DNA of 64,000 bases from CAUZWH01 sp965247665 (GTDB taxonomy: Bacteria > Pseudomonadota > Alphaproteobacteria > SHVV01). The position numbers were made by a program, and so were the translations under genes. Under the pieces are notes generated by a model. It searched no databases. It worked only from the letters and a program-made list of their open reading frames with translations, and had not been told where the DNA came from. This document shows, piece by piece, positions 8,181 to 17,299 of this stretch. The stretch is from positions 1,674,001-1,738,000 of the forward strand of contig CBDFHH010000005.1 of assembly GCA_965247665.1 (NCBI GenBank), read 5' to 3'. Each line of letters begins with the position of its first letter. Within the stretch, counting starts at the first letter, position 1.

Positions 8181-9266
8181 ATGTCGATGTCGACAACCGC
8201 AAGCGAACGTCTCGAACTCCATCCGGTGAGCGCCGCGGGATTCGGTGTCGAGCTGCGACTCGATCCCGCGCGCGACCTGGCCGCTTGGATCGACCCATTG
8301 GAGGATGATTCGCGACCGCTGGTGGATGCGTTCTACGACGCCCGCGGGCTGCTGGTCGTGAAGGGAGCCGAGGCCGTTACGGCAGCGCCCGACCTGCTGG
8401 TGCGGCTGAGCCGGCTATTCGGACCCGAAGTCGAGAACTACAGCGAGACGCTGACGCCGGAGCGGCTGATCCACGACGATGTGCCGGAGATCCTGGTCGT
8501 ATCGAACCTGGCGCCGACCGATTTCGAAGTGCCGGAGCCGCCCGATCCCCCGCGCATGGCTGACGGCGGACTACCGGTCCAGTTCCCCCACCGCAAAGGC
8601 TGGCATACCGACCAGAGCTTCCGCCGCCCGCCGCCCGACATATCGCTTTTCTACGCCATGACGCCATGTCCCAAAGGTCAGGGGCAGACGCTATATGCCG
8701 ACGGTATCGCCGCCTACGACGCGCTGGGCTCCGAGCTCAAGGAGCGGATCGCAGATCTCGAAGCGGTGCACGCGATACCTTGGACGGGTCGCGGCGAGGA
8801 CGCCGTTCGGGCCGGCGAAACGGCCCAGCCCTTGATGAGGCACCAGCAGTCGCAACGGCAGCGCGTCGTCCGCAATCACCCGGTGACCGGCGCGCCGGCG
8901 CTGTATCTATGCGGTGAATCGCAACTCGATTGGGTCGTGGGGCCCTTTGCCGGGTTGCCGCCGGGACCCGACACGCAGGCCGGTCGCCTGCTCTACGAGC
9001 TGGTCGCCCACTACACCGAAGCGCGCTTCACCTACATACATGATTGGGACCCGGGCGACCTCGTCATTCACGACAACCGGAACACGATGCACGCGGCGAC
9101 CTGGTTTGACGGCGCCGAGCATGGCCGCATCATGTGGCGCACGACGGTGTTCGGAAACCCGGGCGGGGAATACGCCGGTGAGCCGCGCAGCTGGTTGCCC
9201 GAGCAGGGTGGGCAGCCGATGGGAGAACTGCAACTCGACATGCGCGAAGCTCCGAAACCGCGCTAA
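8181..9266 (+). CDS. TauD/TfdA-family dioxygenase
   Basis: The protein has 361 residues, longer than the 6.6-kb copy. It contains the iron-binding HxD in KGWHTDQSFRRPPPDISL (about residue 143), the block NHPVTGAPALYLCG, and the distal LVIHDNRNTMHAATWF that supplies the third ligand His. R.MWRTTVFG near the end likely holds the 2-oxoglutarate-binding Arg. It is only moderately similar to the upstream TauD protein, so this is not a recent duplication. It probably hydroxylates an organic acid or sulfonate as a catabolic first step. No regulator is adjacent. Confidence 0.88.
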   Translation: MSMSTTASERLELHPVSAAGFGVELRLDPARDLAAWIDPLEDDSRPLVDAFYDARGLLVVKGAEAVTAAPDLLVRLSRLFGPEVENYSETLTPERLIHDDVPEILVVSNLAPTDFEVPEPPDPPRMADGGLPVQFPHRKGWHTDQSFRRPPPDISLFYAMTPCPKGQGQTLYADGIAAYDALGSELKERIADLEAVHAIPWTGRGEDAVRAGETAQPLMRHQQSQRQRVVRNHPVTGAPALYLCGESQLDWVVGPFAGLPPGPDTQAGRLLYELVAHYTEARFTYIHDWDPGDLVIHDNRNTMHAATWFDGAEHGRIMWRTTVFGNPGGEYAGEPRSWLPEQGGQPMGELQLDMREAPKPR

Positions 9267-9570
9267 TGGCGGTATCGGGCGGCGGGCGACCGCCGAATCC
9301 GGGTTAGCCTGCTCGCGCGAGCAATGCCGAACGCGGCAAGGGTCGCGCGCCCGGTCGATGCCGGGGATCAGGGAGCCGTGCGGAGGGGGGAGCGCGCCGC
9401 ATATACCGCATCCTCGAACAGGCACGCGCCCGGGATCTGCCACGGTGCTGGTCCTGTTCTAGAGCCTTGCGGGCGAACGGATACGCGTTCATGGGGGTAT
9501 CCGAATCGGGCGCCGCGGCGCTGGGCGTGGTACGAACAGGCGGCGTCGAAACCCGACCGCGAGGGGAACC
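9267..9570. other. Intergenic gap, no supported gene
   Basis: About 300 bases lie between the dioxygenase and the amidase. No coherent protein family or RNA was recognised in any frame. A GAGGGGAACC ribosome site for the amidase occupies the right edge. Confidence 0.5.
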
Positions 9571-11067
9571 ATGAGCCTGTCCGACGAAATCGCCTATATG
9601 ACCGCCACCGAATTGGCCGGCCGCATCGGCCGGCGCGAGCTCTCACCGGTCGAGGTTATCGACGCGACGATCGCGCGGATCGAAGCGCGCAACCCGAGTC
9701 TCAACGCGTTTGTCATCGACGGCTACGAAGCTGCCCGAGCGCGCGCGCAGGAAGACGAGAAGGCGCTGATGTCCGGACACGAGCTCGGCCCCCTGCATGG
9801 CGTGCCCTCGGCAATCAAAGACCTGTTCGGTTTCAAGCCGGGTTGGCGCAACACCTTCGGAGGGATACGCGCCCTTGAGGACTATGTCGCCGATTTCTAT
9901 TGCGCGTTCGTCGAGCGCCTCGAGCGCGGCGGCGCCAATTTCGTCGGCAAGACGAACAGCCCGATCGAGGGATTTCGCGGCACCTGCGACAACTACCTGT
10001 TCGGGCCGACCAGCACGCCGTTTCAGCTCGGCAAGAACTCGGGCGGATCATCCGGCGGCAGCGCTGCCGCCGTGGCGGACGGGCTGGTGGCGATTGCTCA
10101 CGGTACCGATGGCGGCGGCTCGATCCGCATTCCCGCCGCCTGGTGCGGTGTCTACGGCTACAAGGCGTCGTGGGGCCGCAATCCTCTCGTCATGCGCCCC
10201 AATGCGTTTGCCGCCGACGCCCCTTTCCTGTTCGAGGGGCCGCTGACCCGGACCGTCGAGGATGCGGCGCTGGCAATGACGGTGTTGGCCGGCCATGACC
10301 CCGCCGACCCCTATAGCGTCGACGGCGAGGTCGATTTTCTCGGCGCCACGCGCCGCTCGATCAAGGGCTGGAAGATCGCCTACAGCCCGGATTTCGACGT
10401 CTACCCGGTCGATCCGCGGATCGTTGCAACGGTGGATTCGGCGGTCCAACTCTTCGAGCAGGCGGGCGCGACGGTCACGCAGGTCGAGCTCGGCATCAAC
10501 CGGCCGCAACGGGAGCTGAGCGATTTGTGGTGCAGGCTGATCTCGCCGCTTAACGTCATGGGGCTCGAAGGATTCAAGCAGGAGGGGTTCGATCTCGAGA
10601 CGGAACACCGCGACGACCTGCCGCCGGAGTACTGGGAGTGGATCAGAGTCGGCTACCGGATGAGCGCGGTCGATTTCTTCCGGGATCAGGAAATTCGTAC
10701 CGAGATATACGATGCGATCCAGGGTGTGTTGAACGACCATGAGCTGCTGATCACACCGACCCTCGCCTGCATGCCGGTCGACAACACCGACGACGGCAAT
10801 ACCAAAGGCCCAACCGAAATCAACGGCGAAGCCGTCAATCCACTGATCGGCTGGTGCATGACCTATTTCATCAACTTTAGCGGCAATCCTGCGGCCTCGA
10901 TTCCCGCCGGCCTCATCGACGGTCTTCCCGTCGGAATGCAGATCATCGGCCGACGTCTTGCCGACGCCGACGTCATCGCCGCCAGCGCCGCGTTCGAACG
11001 GCTGCAGCCGTGGTACCCGAGCTACGGGATCTGCGCCGATCGAAACCTTGCCGTCGGCAAATCGTAG
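9571..11067 (+). CDS. Amidase (amidase signature family)
   Basis: All three catalytic residues of the Ser-cisSer-Lys triad are visible. Lys is in GVPSAIKDLFGFK (about residue 80), the cis-Ser is in the glycine-rich KNSGGSSGGSAAAVADG, and the nucleophilic Ser is in HGTDGGGSIRIPAAWCGVYG. Length (498 aa) is normal for the family, and a strong ribosome site precedes the ATG. Such enzymes hydrolyse aliphatic or aryl amides to acids plus ammonia, and some act on aryl-acylamides or indoleacetamide. With dioxygenases upstream and Rieske oxygenases downstream, a role in degrading amide-bearing xenobiotics is plausible but unproven. It is cytosolic. Confidence 0.92.
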   Translation: MSLSDEIAYMTATELAGRIGRRELSPVEVIDATIARIEARNPSLNAFVIDGYEAARARAQEDEKALMSGHELGPLHGVPSAIKDLFGFKPGWRNTFGGIRALEDYVADFYCAFVERLERGGANFVGKTNSPIEGFRGTCDNYLFGPTSTPFQLGKNSGGSSGGSAAAVADGLVAIAHGTDGGGSIRIPAAWCGVYGYKASWGRNPLVMRPNAFAADAPFLFEGPLTRTVEDAALAMTVLAGHDPADPYSVDGEVDFLGATRRSIKGWKIAYSPDFDVYPVDPRIVATVDSAVQLFEQAGATVTQVELGINRPQRELSDLWCRLISPLNVMGLEGFKQEGFDLETEHRDDLPPEYWEWIRVGYRMSAVDFFRDQEIRTEIYDAIQGVLNDHELLITPTLACMPVDNTDDGNTKGPTEINGEAVNPLIGWCMTYFINFSGNPAASIPAGLIDGLPVGMQIIGRRLADADVIAASAAFERLQPWYPSYGICADRNLAVGKS

Positions 11068-11448
11068 CTCGCCCGGCCGGTACGTCACTCGACCCTGGGG
11101 CCGCACCCAAGGGCTGCGGCCCGGAACCAACGCAGCGTGGGATGATGAAGCGCTCGCTCTAGTCGAACGAATCGGCGAGTCCGTGATCGGCGTCGTCGCG
11201 AGCGATCGCACCAGGTCCGCCGCCGCCAATCCCGGCGTGGCCGGCGGCCGGTAGACCTGCCGGCGACGCCGCGCGACAACAGCCGACGCGATCCTACGAA
11301 ACCTCGGCCCTTTTCTCCGCGGCGAGCTTGACAGTCTCGACCGTGCGGCCGATGTGATTGATCGTCGCGCCGTCGACGGAATGCTTGCACCATCCCGACG
11401 CCGTCGAACCAATGCCGGTTGCCTCGGCCGGCTCGCAGGAGAGATCTC
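11068..11448. other. Intergenic gap with an unassigned minus-strand fragment
   Basis: This 381-bp stretch has no complete gene. On the minus strand around 11300-11405 one frame reads GWCKHSVDGATINHIGRTVE followed by a Lys/Ala/Glu-rich end and a TAG stop. It looks like a genuine C-terminal fragment, but I cannot name its family. The rest shows nothing recognisable. Confidence 0.3.
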
Positions 11449-12117
11449 ATGGAACTCAATGAAGTCGTGCGCACCACCTTTGCGGCCCGCGAATACACCG
11501 GCGAAGCGCTGCCCGACGCCGTCCTTTTCGACATTTTCGACCATGCGCGGTTTGCGCCGAGCGGCGGCAACCGCCAGGGTGCGCACATCATCGTCGTGCG
11601 TGATCCGATGACTCGAGACCGCCTTGCCGCGTTGGCACGGCCGGCCGCGACGCGTTACACCGCACAGGTCGCGGTCGGAGAAGTACCGTGGAATCCTCTC
11701 GCTCCGACCCGGCTTACACCCGCCGATATCGCGGGCACCGAGCCCAGGCCCTCTCTCGTCAAACCGTTCAGGACGGCGTCCGTCGTGCTGGTCTTCACCC
11801 TCGATCTCGGCGCCGTCGCTGCCACCGATCAGGAGCTCGACCGGATTGGCGTCATCGCCGGCGCATCGATCTATCCGCTGGTCTGGAACGTGCTGCTTGG
11901 AGCGCGGCAAGCCGGCTTCGGCGGAACGATTTCCACAATGGCCGTGGCCATGGAATCGGAGGTCCAGGCGCTGCTGGGCGTTCCGGCCGATCACGCGATC
12001 TGTGCGGTCGTCCCGCTCGGAAAACCGGTCAAGCAACTCACCCGTTTGCGCCGCCGTCCGGTCGCCGCGTTCGCCACCCGCGAGCGTTTCGACGGAGCGC
12101 CGTTCGACTCCGCTTGA
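11449..12117 (+). CDS. Nitroreductase-family flavoprotein
   Basis: From ATG 11449 (AGGAGAG site just upstream) this gives 222 residues. It has the nitroreductase N-terminal pattern T.F..REYTGEALPDAVLFDIFDHARFAPSGGNRQ, where the Arg and Ser-Gly-Gly-Asn bind FMN phosphate and ring. The C-terminal half includes GARQAGFGGTISTMAV and LLGVPADHAICAVVPLGKP, the usual terminal FMN block. Family members reduce nitro groups, quinones or enones with NAD(P)H, often as dimers. It is convergent with the Rieske subunits that follow, so a shared substrate is possible but not shown. Confidence 0.85.
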   Translation: MELNEVVRTTFAAREYTGEALPDAVLFDIFDHARFAPSGGNRQGAHIIVVRDPMTRDRLAALARPAATRYTAQVAVGEVPWNPLAPTRLTPADIAGTEPRPSLVKPFRTASVVLVFTLDLGAVAATDQELDRIGVIAGASIYPLVWNVLLGARQAGFGGTISTMAVAMESEVQALLGVPADHAICAVVPLGKPVKQLTRLRRRPVAAFATRERFDGAPFDSA

Positions 12118-12169
12118 GCGATCAATTCGACGGTTTGTTATTCCCGCGCGCCACGCTGCGGTCCAGGAG

Positions 12170-12706
12170 CTACAGCCACCACTGCAGGACGTATTCCCAG
12201 GGGCCCTCGCGGTTGACCAGATCGACGCGTTGCAGGGCGATGCGGTAACCGTCGGGCGCGTTGCGCAGGAAGTGCCGGTACTTGCCGGTAAAGTTGCGAA
12301 CCTCGTAGCGCAGATACTCGGCGCAGTGAAACCGCGAGCGTACGACGATGTCGCCGTTGCCGTCTTCGCTCTCGATGATGACGTTGGAAACCACATGGCA
12401 CAGACGGTTGGGTGGCGCTTGGCTGTGCGCCCGCGGGTGCCGGTTGCGCCGGATGCGCAGCTTCATGAGGTTAAGGTCTTCCCAAAATATATTGGGAACC
12501 CCCTCGCCGTCGGTCTGATCGGCCTCGGCGGGCATCCAGTAGCGTCCGTCATCGGCAAACAGTGACAGCCAGTCGTCCCATCGCTGCTCGTCGAGCATCT
12601 CGGCTTGGCGATAGAGAAACCGCTCGACCGCGAGCTGCGTTTCCGGGCCGATTTCGGCGACGGCAAACAGATCGCCGGCCGCGAGTTTTTCCGCTGCCTG
12701 GCCCAT
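12170..12706 (-). CDS. Ring-hydroxylating dioxygenase beta subunit
   Basis: The 178-residue protein has the SnoaL/NTF2-like cone fold pattern of aromatic dioxygenase small subunits: VERFLYRQAEMLDEQRWDDWLSLFADDGRYWMPAEA near the N-terminus, and VRSRFHCAEYLRYEVRNFTGKYRHFLR in the second half. Beta subunits are structural and help set substrate range in alpha3beta3 oxygenases. Its start lies 2 bases after the alpha-subunit stop, so the two are co-transcribed and probably translationally coupled. No ferredoxin or reductase gene is adjacent; electron transfer must come from elsewhere. Confidence 0.9.
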   Translation of the reverse strand: MGQAAEKLAAGDLFAVAEIGPETQLAVERFLYRQAEMLDEQRWDDWLSLFADDGRYWMPAEADQTDGEGVPNIFWEDLNLMKLRIRRNRHPRAHSQAPPNRLCHVVSNVIIESEDGNGDIVVRSRFHCAEYLRYEVRNFTGKYRHFLRNAPDGYRIALQRVDLVNREGPWEYVLQWWL

Positions 12707-12708
12707 CG

Positions 12709-14034
12709 TCAGCTTCCGAAACCGTTACCGGTCATGTAGCCGACCCAGGCCCGGGCCATCGAGCGGAGCGGCAGCTCGCTCATCGATTTCGGAGCGGAGC
12801 GCATGACGCCGTCCTCTTCGAAGTCCTGACCGGCGTTGCGGTGCAGGCTGACCCATTCGCTGCCGCCGCTCTCGAGGCCTTGCTGGCATTTCCACCAGTT
12901 GAACAGATCGTCCGCATTGACCAGCGTCGACGGCGAGTTGACCAGATAGTAGTAGGCCAACGAGCGTTGATAGATCGCTTCATTGGCCCCCGCGAGGCGG
13001 AATTGCCAGATCTCACTCAGCGTGCGGTTGGAGCTGATCGGACGAATCGTGCGCAGCTGCTGCAGCGGAGGCTGCACCGAATTGCAGGGATAGATCAGCA
13101 CGTGGTGGAGATTGACGCCGAGAATCTCCTCCGCGCGCTCCTCGCCATAGGCTTGGTACATACGCCGGACGTACTCATTGGTATCGGGATCGTCCGGGCG
13201 CAGGCCCATATAGCCCTCGAGCGTGCAGTGGCCCTGGGGATGACCGGTCGTGCCGAACTTGTCCCAGCCGGCGATGCCGTGCTTCTTGAAGTCCGACAGG
13301 AAAGCGTAGCCCATCGGGGTTTTGGCTCCGGCCTGTTCGAAATCCTGTTCGATCGTGGTCGCCGCAGCCCCGGTCGACTCGTGGGTGGCGCCGGGATGGG
13401 ACACGTCGATCTGGTTCTCGAGGAAGATCTTCCAATTGGACTGCTGGATCATGCGGAAGCAGTCGCCAACCACCTCGCATTCACCAGCCGGAGCCCGGTC
13501 GACCAGCTGATCGAAAGCGGTCTTCGACTTGCCGAGATGGGTCTCGAGATCGGGGCCGTCGTCGGCCAGTGACGCGAACCAGAAACCGCGGTAATTGTCG
13601 GCACGAGGCGCTTTGCGCAGGTGGAACGACGGGTCGTTCTTGTCGAAACGGGTGTTGGCGTAGCCGTTCTCGGCCGGCACGCTCTCGAGCCGGCCGTCGA
13701 GCTCGAACATCCAGGCGTGGTAGGAGCAACGAAACAGATCGCCTGCATTGCCGCGTCGTGCGGAGCTGATCTGGGTGCCGCGATGCGGGCAGCGGTTGTA
13801 CAAGATGTGGATCTCGCCGTTCTTGTCGCGAACCATCAGCATCGACTGGCGTCCAACCCGGGCGAGGTAGAAATCGCCGGGATTCTTCACCTGGCTTTCA
13901 TGGCCGATATAGATCCATAACCGCTCGAAGATGCGCTCCATCTCGAGCTCGAATATGTCGGGGTCGACGTAAGCTTTGCGATGGACGCGATCGGGCTCGA
14001 CCAGAGCTGCGATGTCGCTGTCAGACCAGTTCAT
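12709..14034 (-). CDS. Rieske non-heme iron ring-hydroxylating dioxygenase alpha subunit
   Basis: At 441 residues this is a full-length catalytic subunit. The Rieske motif is intact: CPHRGTQIS, then 15-20 residues later CSYHAW (about residues 83-106), giving the two Cys and two His ligands. The catalytic domain contains ENQIDVSHPGATHEST, where two His ligate the mononuclear iron, with a later acidic ligand expected. The enzyme adds O2 across an aromatic ring or hydroxylates a related substrate. It forms an operon with its beta subunit immediately downstream. A divergent VOC gene (14229) starts on the other strand and could serve the same pathway. Confidence 0.93.
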   Translation of the reverse strand: MNWSDSDIAALVEPDRVHRKAYVDPDIFELEMERIFERLWIYIGHESQVKNPGDFYLARVGRQSMLMVRDKNGEIHILYNRCPHRGTQISSARRGNAGDLFRCSYHAWMFELDGRLESVPAENGYANTRFDKNDPSFHLRKAPRADNYRGFWFASLADDGPDLETHLGKSKTAFDQLVDRAPAGECEVVGDCFRMIQQSNWKIFLENQIDVSHPGATHESTGAAATTIEQDFEQAGAKTPMGYAFLSDFKKHGIAGWDKFGTTGHPQGHCTLEGYMGLRPDDPDTNEYVRRMYQAYGEERAEEILGVNLHHVLIYPCNSVQPPLQQLRTIRPISSNRTLSEIWQFRLAGANEAIYQRSLAYYYLVNSPSTLVNADDLFNWWKCQQGLESGGSEWVSLHRNAGQDFEEDGVMRSAPKSMSELPLRSMARAWVGYMTGNGFGS

Positions 14035-14228
14035 GGCTCGCCTGAAGTGCGGTTTTCGGTGCGCGGCGTCGGCCGCCTGCCAGCTGCAATCCTACCCAAC
14101 GCGGCGCCCTTGTCTACGCCGGATCGGTCAGGCTCCCGCAGCGGCACCCGGCGCCCTCAACCCTTGCAAAGGGCGGCTTCGCGCGCGACGATGGTGCCGC
14201 AACATCGATGCTTCGGGAGATCGTCGCG

Positions 14229-14681
14229 ATGGCAGAAGCTGGAGCGAAAGCCAAAGCGGTTGGCGTCAACCACATCGCTCTCGAGGTCGGCGACATCGAA
14301 CAGGCCCTGGCCTTTTATGGCGGCTTCATCGACTTCGAGATTACCAGCCGGAGCGAAACCGCGGCGTTCATCTATTTCGGCGACCAGTTCATCAACTTCA
14401 CGCTCGGTCGCACCCAGGAACCCGACAGGAAACGGCATTTCGGCATCGCCGTCGACGACAAGCAGCTGGTGCGCAAAAACCTCGCGGCGCTCGGAATCGA
14501 GTTCCTGGACCATCGGTTTCTCGATTTTCTCGATCCCTGGGGCAACCGGGTCGAGATCACGACCTACCAAAACATCCAGTTCACCAAAGCCGATCACGTG
14601 CTCCGCGGCATGGGGTTGGAACACCTGACCAAATCGGACGAAGCCCTGGCGCAGCTACGCAAGAAAAACATGGCGCCCTGA
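14229..14681 (+). CDS. VOC superfamily protein
   Basis: The ~150-residue protein shows one full VOC unit: VNHIALEVGDIEQALAFYGGFIDFEI, then FIYFGDQFINFTLG, then RHFGIAVDDKQLVRKNLAALGIEFLD and FLDPWGNRVEITTYQNIQF. Possible metal ligands are the His of NHIAL, the His of RHFGIAV and the Glu of RVEIT. The C-terminal helix contains KADHVLRGMGLEHLTKSDEAL. ATG 14229 follows a GGGAG site; an ATG 21 bases upstream is less well placed. Divergent from the Rieske alpha gene, it may be an accessory dioxygenase or isomerase in ring catabolism. Confidence 0.8.
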   Translation: MAEAGAKAKAVGVNHIALEVGDIEQALAFYGGFIDFEITSRSETAAFIYFGDQFINFTLGRTQEPDRKRHFGIAVDDKQLVRKNLAALGIEFLDHRFLDFLDPWGNRVEITTYQNIQFTKADHVLRGMGLEHLTKSDEALAQLRKKNMAP

Positions 14682-14912
14682 CCAGCCGCGTCGCTTGGTT
14701 CGCCACGGAAAATAACCGCGCGCGCCGCCGCCCCGAGCGCTGCTCCAGCGCCGACAATAGCGCCCCCCAACGGCGGGGTCTGCCAGACCATCGGCTTCTC
14801 GTCGCCCTACCAGAAAGACGCCGGTCCGGCCGCGCCCGTGAAGCATGGATCGGAATATCCGGCGATCCACGGTGCCAATACGGTCTTCGAGACAAGTCGC
14901 GAAGAAAATTGG

Positions 14913-16193
14913 TCAGGTGTTACGCCGTGAAAATCCCATAATCTCCGCGTAATGGGACCAGAAGCCGCGGATCGGGATCTCGCTGATCATGAAGTCGATG
15001 TCGGTGATGATCTCGCCGCCGCCGCCCATCTCGAGAACCGATGAACGGTCCTGGTCCTGGCGACTCGAGCGGTGGGCGATCTCAACGGCTTCGCCGTCCT
15101 CCATCGATATCAGGCCGGCCGGTCCGATCATGTTGGACTGCATCAGCCGTCGCCGGGTCATCTCGGGAGAATCGTCGGCATAACCGTAGAGCGTGTAGAG
15201 CAGCTCGAACGCGCCGACGCCCTTGGTGCGGATCTGGCGGGCGGCGAGGCTGTTGCGAATCTGTTGGAAGACGGCGTTGGGAAACACCGAGCAGATGGAA
15301 ATGCTGACGCCATCTTCGTATTCGGGGACGTAGTTGATGAACTCGTCGTCTTTGAGGCGGAGCCGTCCCTCGCGCACATTGGCATCCTCATAGATCTTGT
15401 GCGCGCTGGCGTCTTCGTCGGTCCCCTCCTTGGCCCAAGTCAGCGAGTGGCGGCACGTACGGTCGAGATCGGCGCCGCATTCCTGAGTAACCCGCACGAT
15501 CGCGAACGTGGTCTGGAATTCGTGCAGCAGGGTGCCGTGATACTGATCGCGGACGTTCTCGTTGTAGAACTTCCAATTGCCGTAGATCGTCTGCCGCTGA
15601 TAGCCGAGCAAGGTCACCGGACGATTCATCAGCCGCGCGATGTGGCGGGTATGCGCCGGTCCCAGATAGTCCTGCAGCGGTTCGGCGGTGCCGGAGAAGG
15701 TGGCGAAGATTACGCCATGGAAGTTCTCGACCGTCAGCGGCTCGAGCCCGTGATCGGCCTTGTCGAAATCCGCCGGCACCCCGCCCTTGCCGTCGACGCC
15801 GCGCTGAAACGGTACACCGATCAGGTTGCCGGCGAGGTCGTAGGACCAGCGGTGGTAGATGCAGGTGTGGTCGGTGCGGTTGCCGAACGCTTCGCGCACA
15901 ACGGTCGAGCCGCGGTGGGCACAGCGATTGACGAATACGTGGATTTCGCCGTCGTGGGCGCGATTGAACACGACGGGGACGTCGCCGAGATAGGTCGTTC
16001 GGAAATCGCCCGGGTTGGGGATTTCCGCTTCGAGGCCGACATAGAGCCAGGTGTTGCCACGGAATATCCGTTCCTGTTCGCGCTGATAGACGCGGGGGTC
16101 GTGGTACAGGAGATAAGGAACCCGCGTGTAATCCGGTTTTTGCCAGATGACCGCATCTTCGATGCTCGTTTCGTTCCTCCCGACGCCGGACAT
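14913..16193 (-). CDS. Rieske non-heme iron oxygenase alpha subunit
   Basis: The 426-residue protein carries CAHRGSTVV, then CIYHRWSYDLAGNLIGVP, the Rieske [2Fe-2S] ligands (about residues 87-110). The catalytic site is in FYNENVRDQYHGTLLHEF, with two His iron ligands. Sequence around the motifs differs clearly from the 12.7-kb alpha subunit, so substrates probably differ. No beta subunit is adjacent, which suggests an alpha-only (alpha3) oxygenase. It lies 4 bases after the luciferase-like gene in the same direction, with a good GGAGGG site, implying one transcript that may also include the GntR gene further upstream. Confidence 0.92.
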   Translation of the reverse strand: MSGVGRNETSIEDAVIWQKPDYTRVPYLLYHDPRVYQREQERIFRGNTWLYVGLEAEIPNPGDFRTTYLGDVPVVFNRAHDGEIHVFVNRCAHRGSTVVREAFGNRTDHTCIYHRWSYDLAGNLIGVPFQRGVDGKGGVPADFDKADHGLEPLTVENFHGVIFATFSGTAEPLQDYLGPAHTRHIARLMNRPVTLLGYQRQTIYGNWKFYNENVRDQYHGTLLHEFQTTFAIVRVTQECGADLDRTCRHSLTWAKEGTDEDASAHKIYEDANVREGRLRLKDDEFINYVPEYEDGVSISICSVFPNAVFQQIRNSLAARQIRTKGVGAFELLYTLYGYADDSPEMTRRRLMQSNMIGPAGLISMEDGEAVEIAHRSSRQDQDRSSVLEMGGGGEIITDIDFMISEIPIRGFWSHYAEIMGFSRRNT

Positions 16194-16197
16194 GGCT

Positions 16198-17217
16198 TCA
16201 CCCTCCAGTTGGTTTCCGGTGTTGGTTCCGGGTCGGCGATTGACGCAGATGGCTGATCTTCGGCATCACCTCTTCGGCGAACGCCCGTACCCGATCCAGC
16301 CGCTCTTCTTCCGGGCCGATCAGGTCGATCAAAATATAGCGGGCGCCGCTTTGGTAGAACGCGACGATCTCGGCGGCAACGTCGTCGGCGCTTCCCACGG
16401 CGCAGAACCGTTCGGCGGCGCTGCGGAAATCCATGCCGAAACGCCGGTCGAGAACCGCGCAGCAGGCGTCGAGCGCAGTCTCGCGGTCCTTGTCGAGGCG
16501 TGCATAGAGCAGATGTCCAGTGGCGAAGGTCTCGCAGTTGCGGCCCGCCTCATGGTAGGCCGCAGCGATCCTCTCGAGCGACGTACGGTAGCGGTCGACC
16601 GAGATCGCCCAAGGGATCCAGCCGCTCGCCAGCCGCCCGGTTCGCCGCAGCGCGGCGTCGGCCCGGGCCGCACACCAGATCGGCGGTCCGCCGGCGGTAC
16701 GGGGGGCCGGCAGCATCCGGATATCGTCGAAAGTAACGTGGCGACCCGCATGTGAGACCGCATCGCCGGTCCACAGGGCCCGCAACACCGCGATCGTCTC
16801 GCTCATGCGGCTACCGCGCTCGCCGATCGGAACGCCGCCTAAGTCGTAGTCCTCGCGGAACTCGCCGCCCACGCCGACACCGAACACGAAGCGCCCCTCG
16901 CACAGGTGATCGAGCGTCGCGATCTGCTTGGCGAGCGGCCCGGGGTGGCGCAACGGCAGCAGATAAACGCAAGTCCCGAAGACCAGGCGCGAGCTGTAGG
17001 TCGCGGCCTGCGCGATCTGTACCAGCGGATCGAGAATCGGGATGGCGTAGGCGAGATGATCGCCAAACCAGATCGAATCGAAGCCGACTTCGTCGACGAG
17101 TTCGATCAGGCGCCGGTTCGATTCCGCGATCTCCAACCACGAGCCGCCGGCGGACTCGAGTCTGCTCGAGATGTTCTGCAAGCCGATCGACAGATTGGGT
17201 TCTAGCGGTAGCGCCAC
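16198..17217 (-). CDS. Luciferase-like (LLM) flavin/F420-dependent oxidoreductase
   Basis: The 339-residue TIM-barrel protein has the LLM signatures LVDEVGFDSIWFGDHLAY near the N-terminus and SSRLVFGTCVYLLPLRHPGPLAKQIATLDHLCEGRFVFGVGVGGE in the middle, the block that lines the flavin pocket. GGPPIWCAARADAALRRTGRLASGW follows. Family members use FMNH2 or F420H2 to oxygenate or reduce substrates. Paired with the downstream Rieske oxygenase in one operon, it probably handles a ring-opening or side-chain oxidation step. The start is GTG 17217; the last residues (SPTRNQHRKPTGG) look unstructured. Cofactor identity is not decidable by eye. Confidence 0.88.
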   Translation of the reverse strand: MALPLEPNLSIGLQNISSRLESAGGSWLEIAESNRRLIELVDEVGFDSIWFGDHLAYAIPILDPLVQIAQAATYSSRLVFGTCVYLLPLRHPGPLAKQIATLDHLCEGRFVFGVGVGGEFREDYDLGGVPIGERGSRMSETIAVLRALWTGDAVSHAGRHVTFDDIRMLPAPRTAGGPPIWCAARADAALRRTGRLASGWIPWAISVDRYRTSLERIAAAYHEAGRNCETFATGHLLYARLDKDRETALDACCAVLDRRFGMDFRSAAERFCAVGSADDVAAEIVAFYQSGARYILIDLIGPEEERLDRVRAFAEEVMPKISHLRQSPTRNQHRKPTGG

Positions 17218-17299
17218 GGCGACCTCTTCATCGCTGCGCGATGGTATCAGGAGTCCTCGAGCGGTTCGGCGTTTTGCGCGGGCCCATCGGTGGGGCGCG

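Noticed and set aside
10048..12396. A 782-codon open frame on the minus strand across the amidase and nitroreductase genes
   Set aside because: It is antisense to two well-supported genes; its composition is Arg/Asp-rich shadow coding with no domain.
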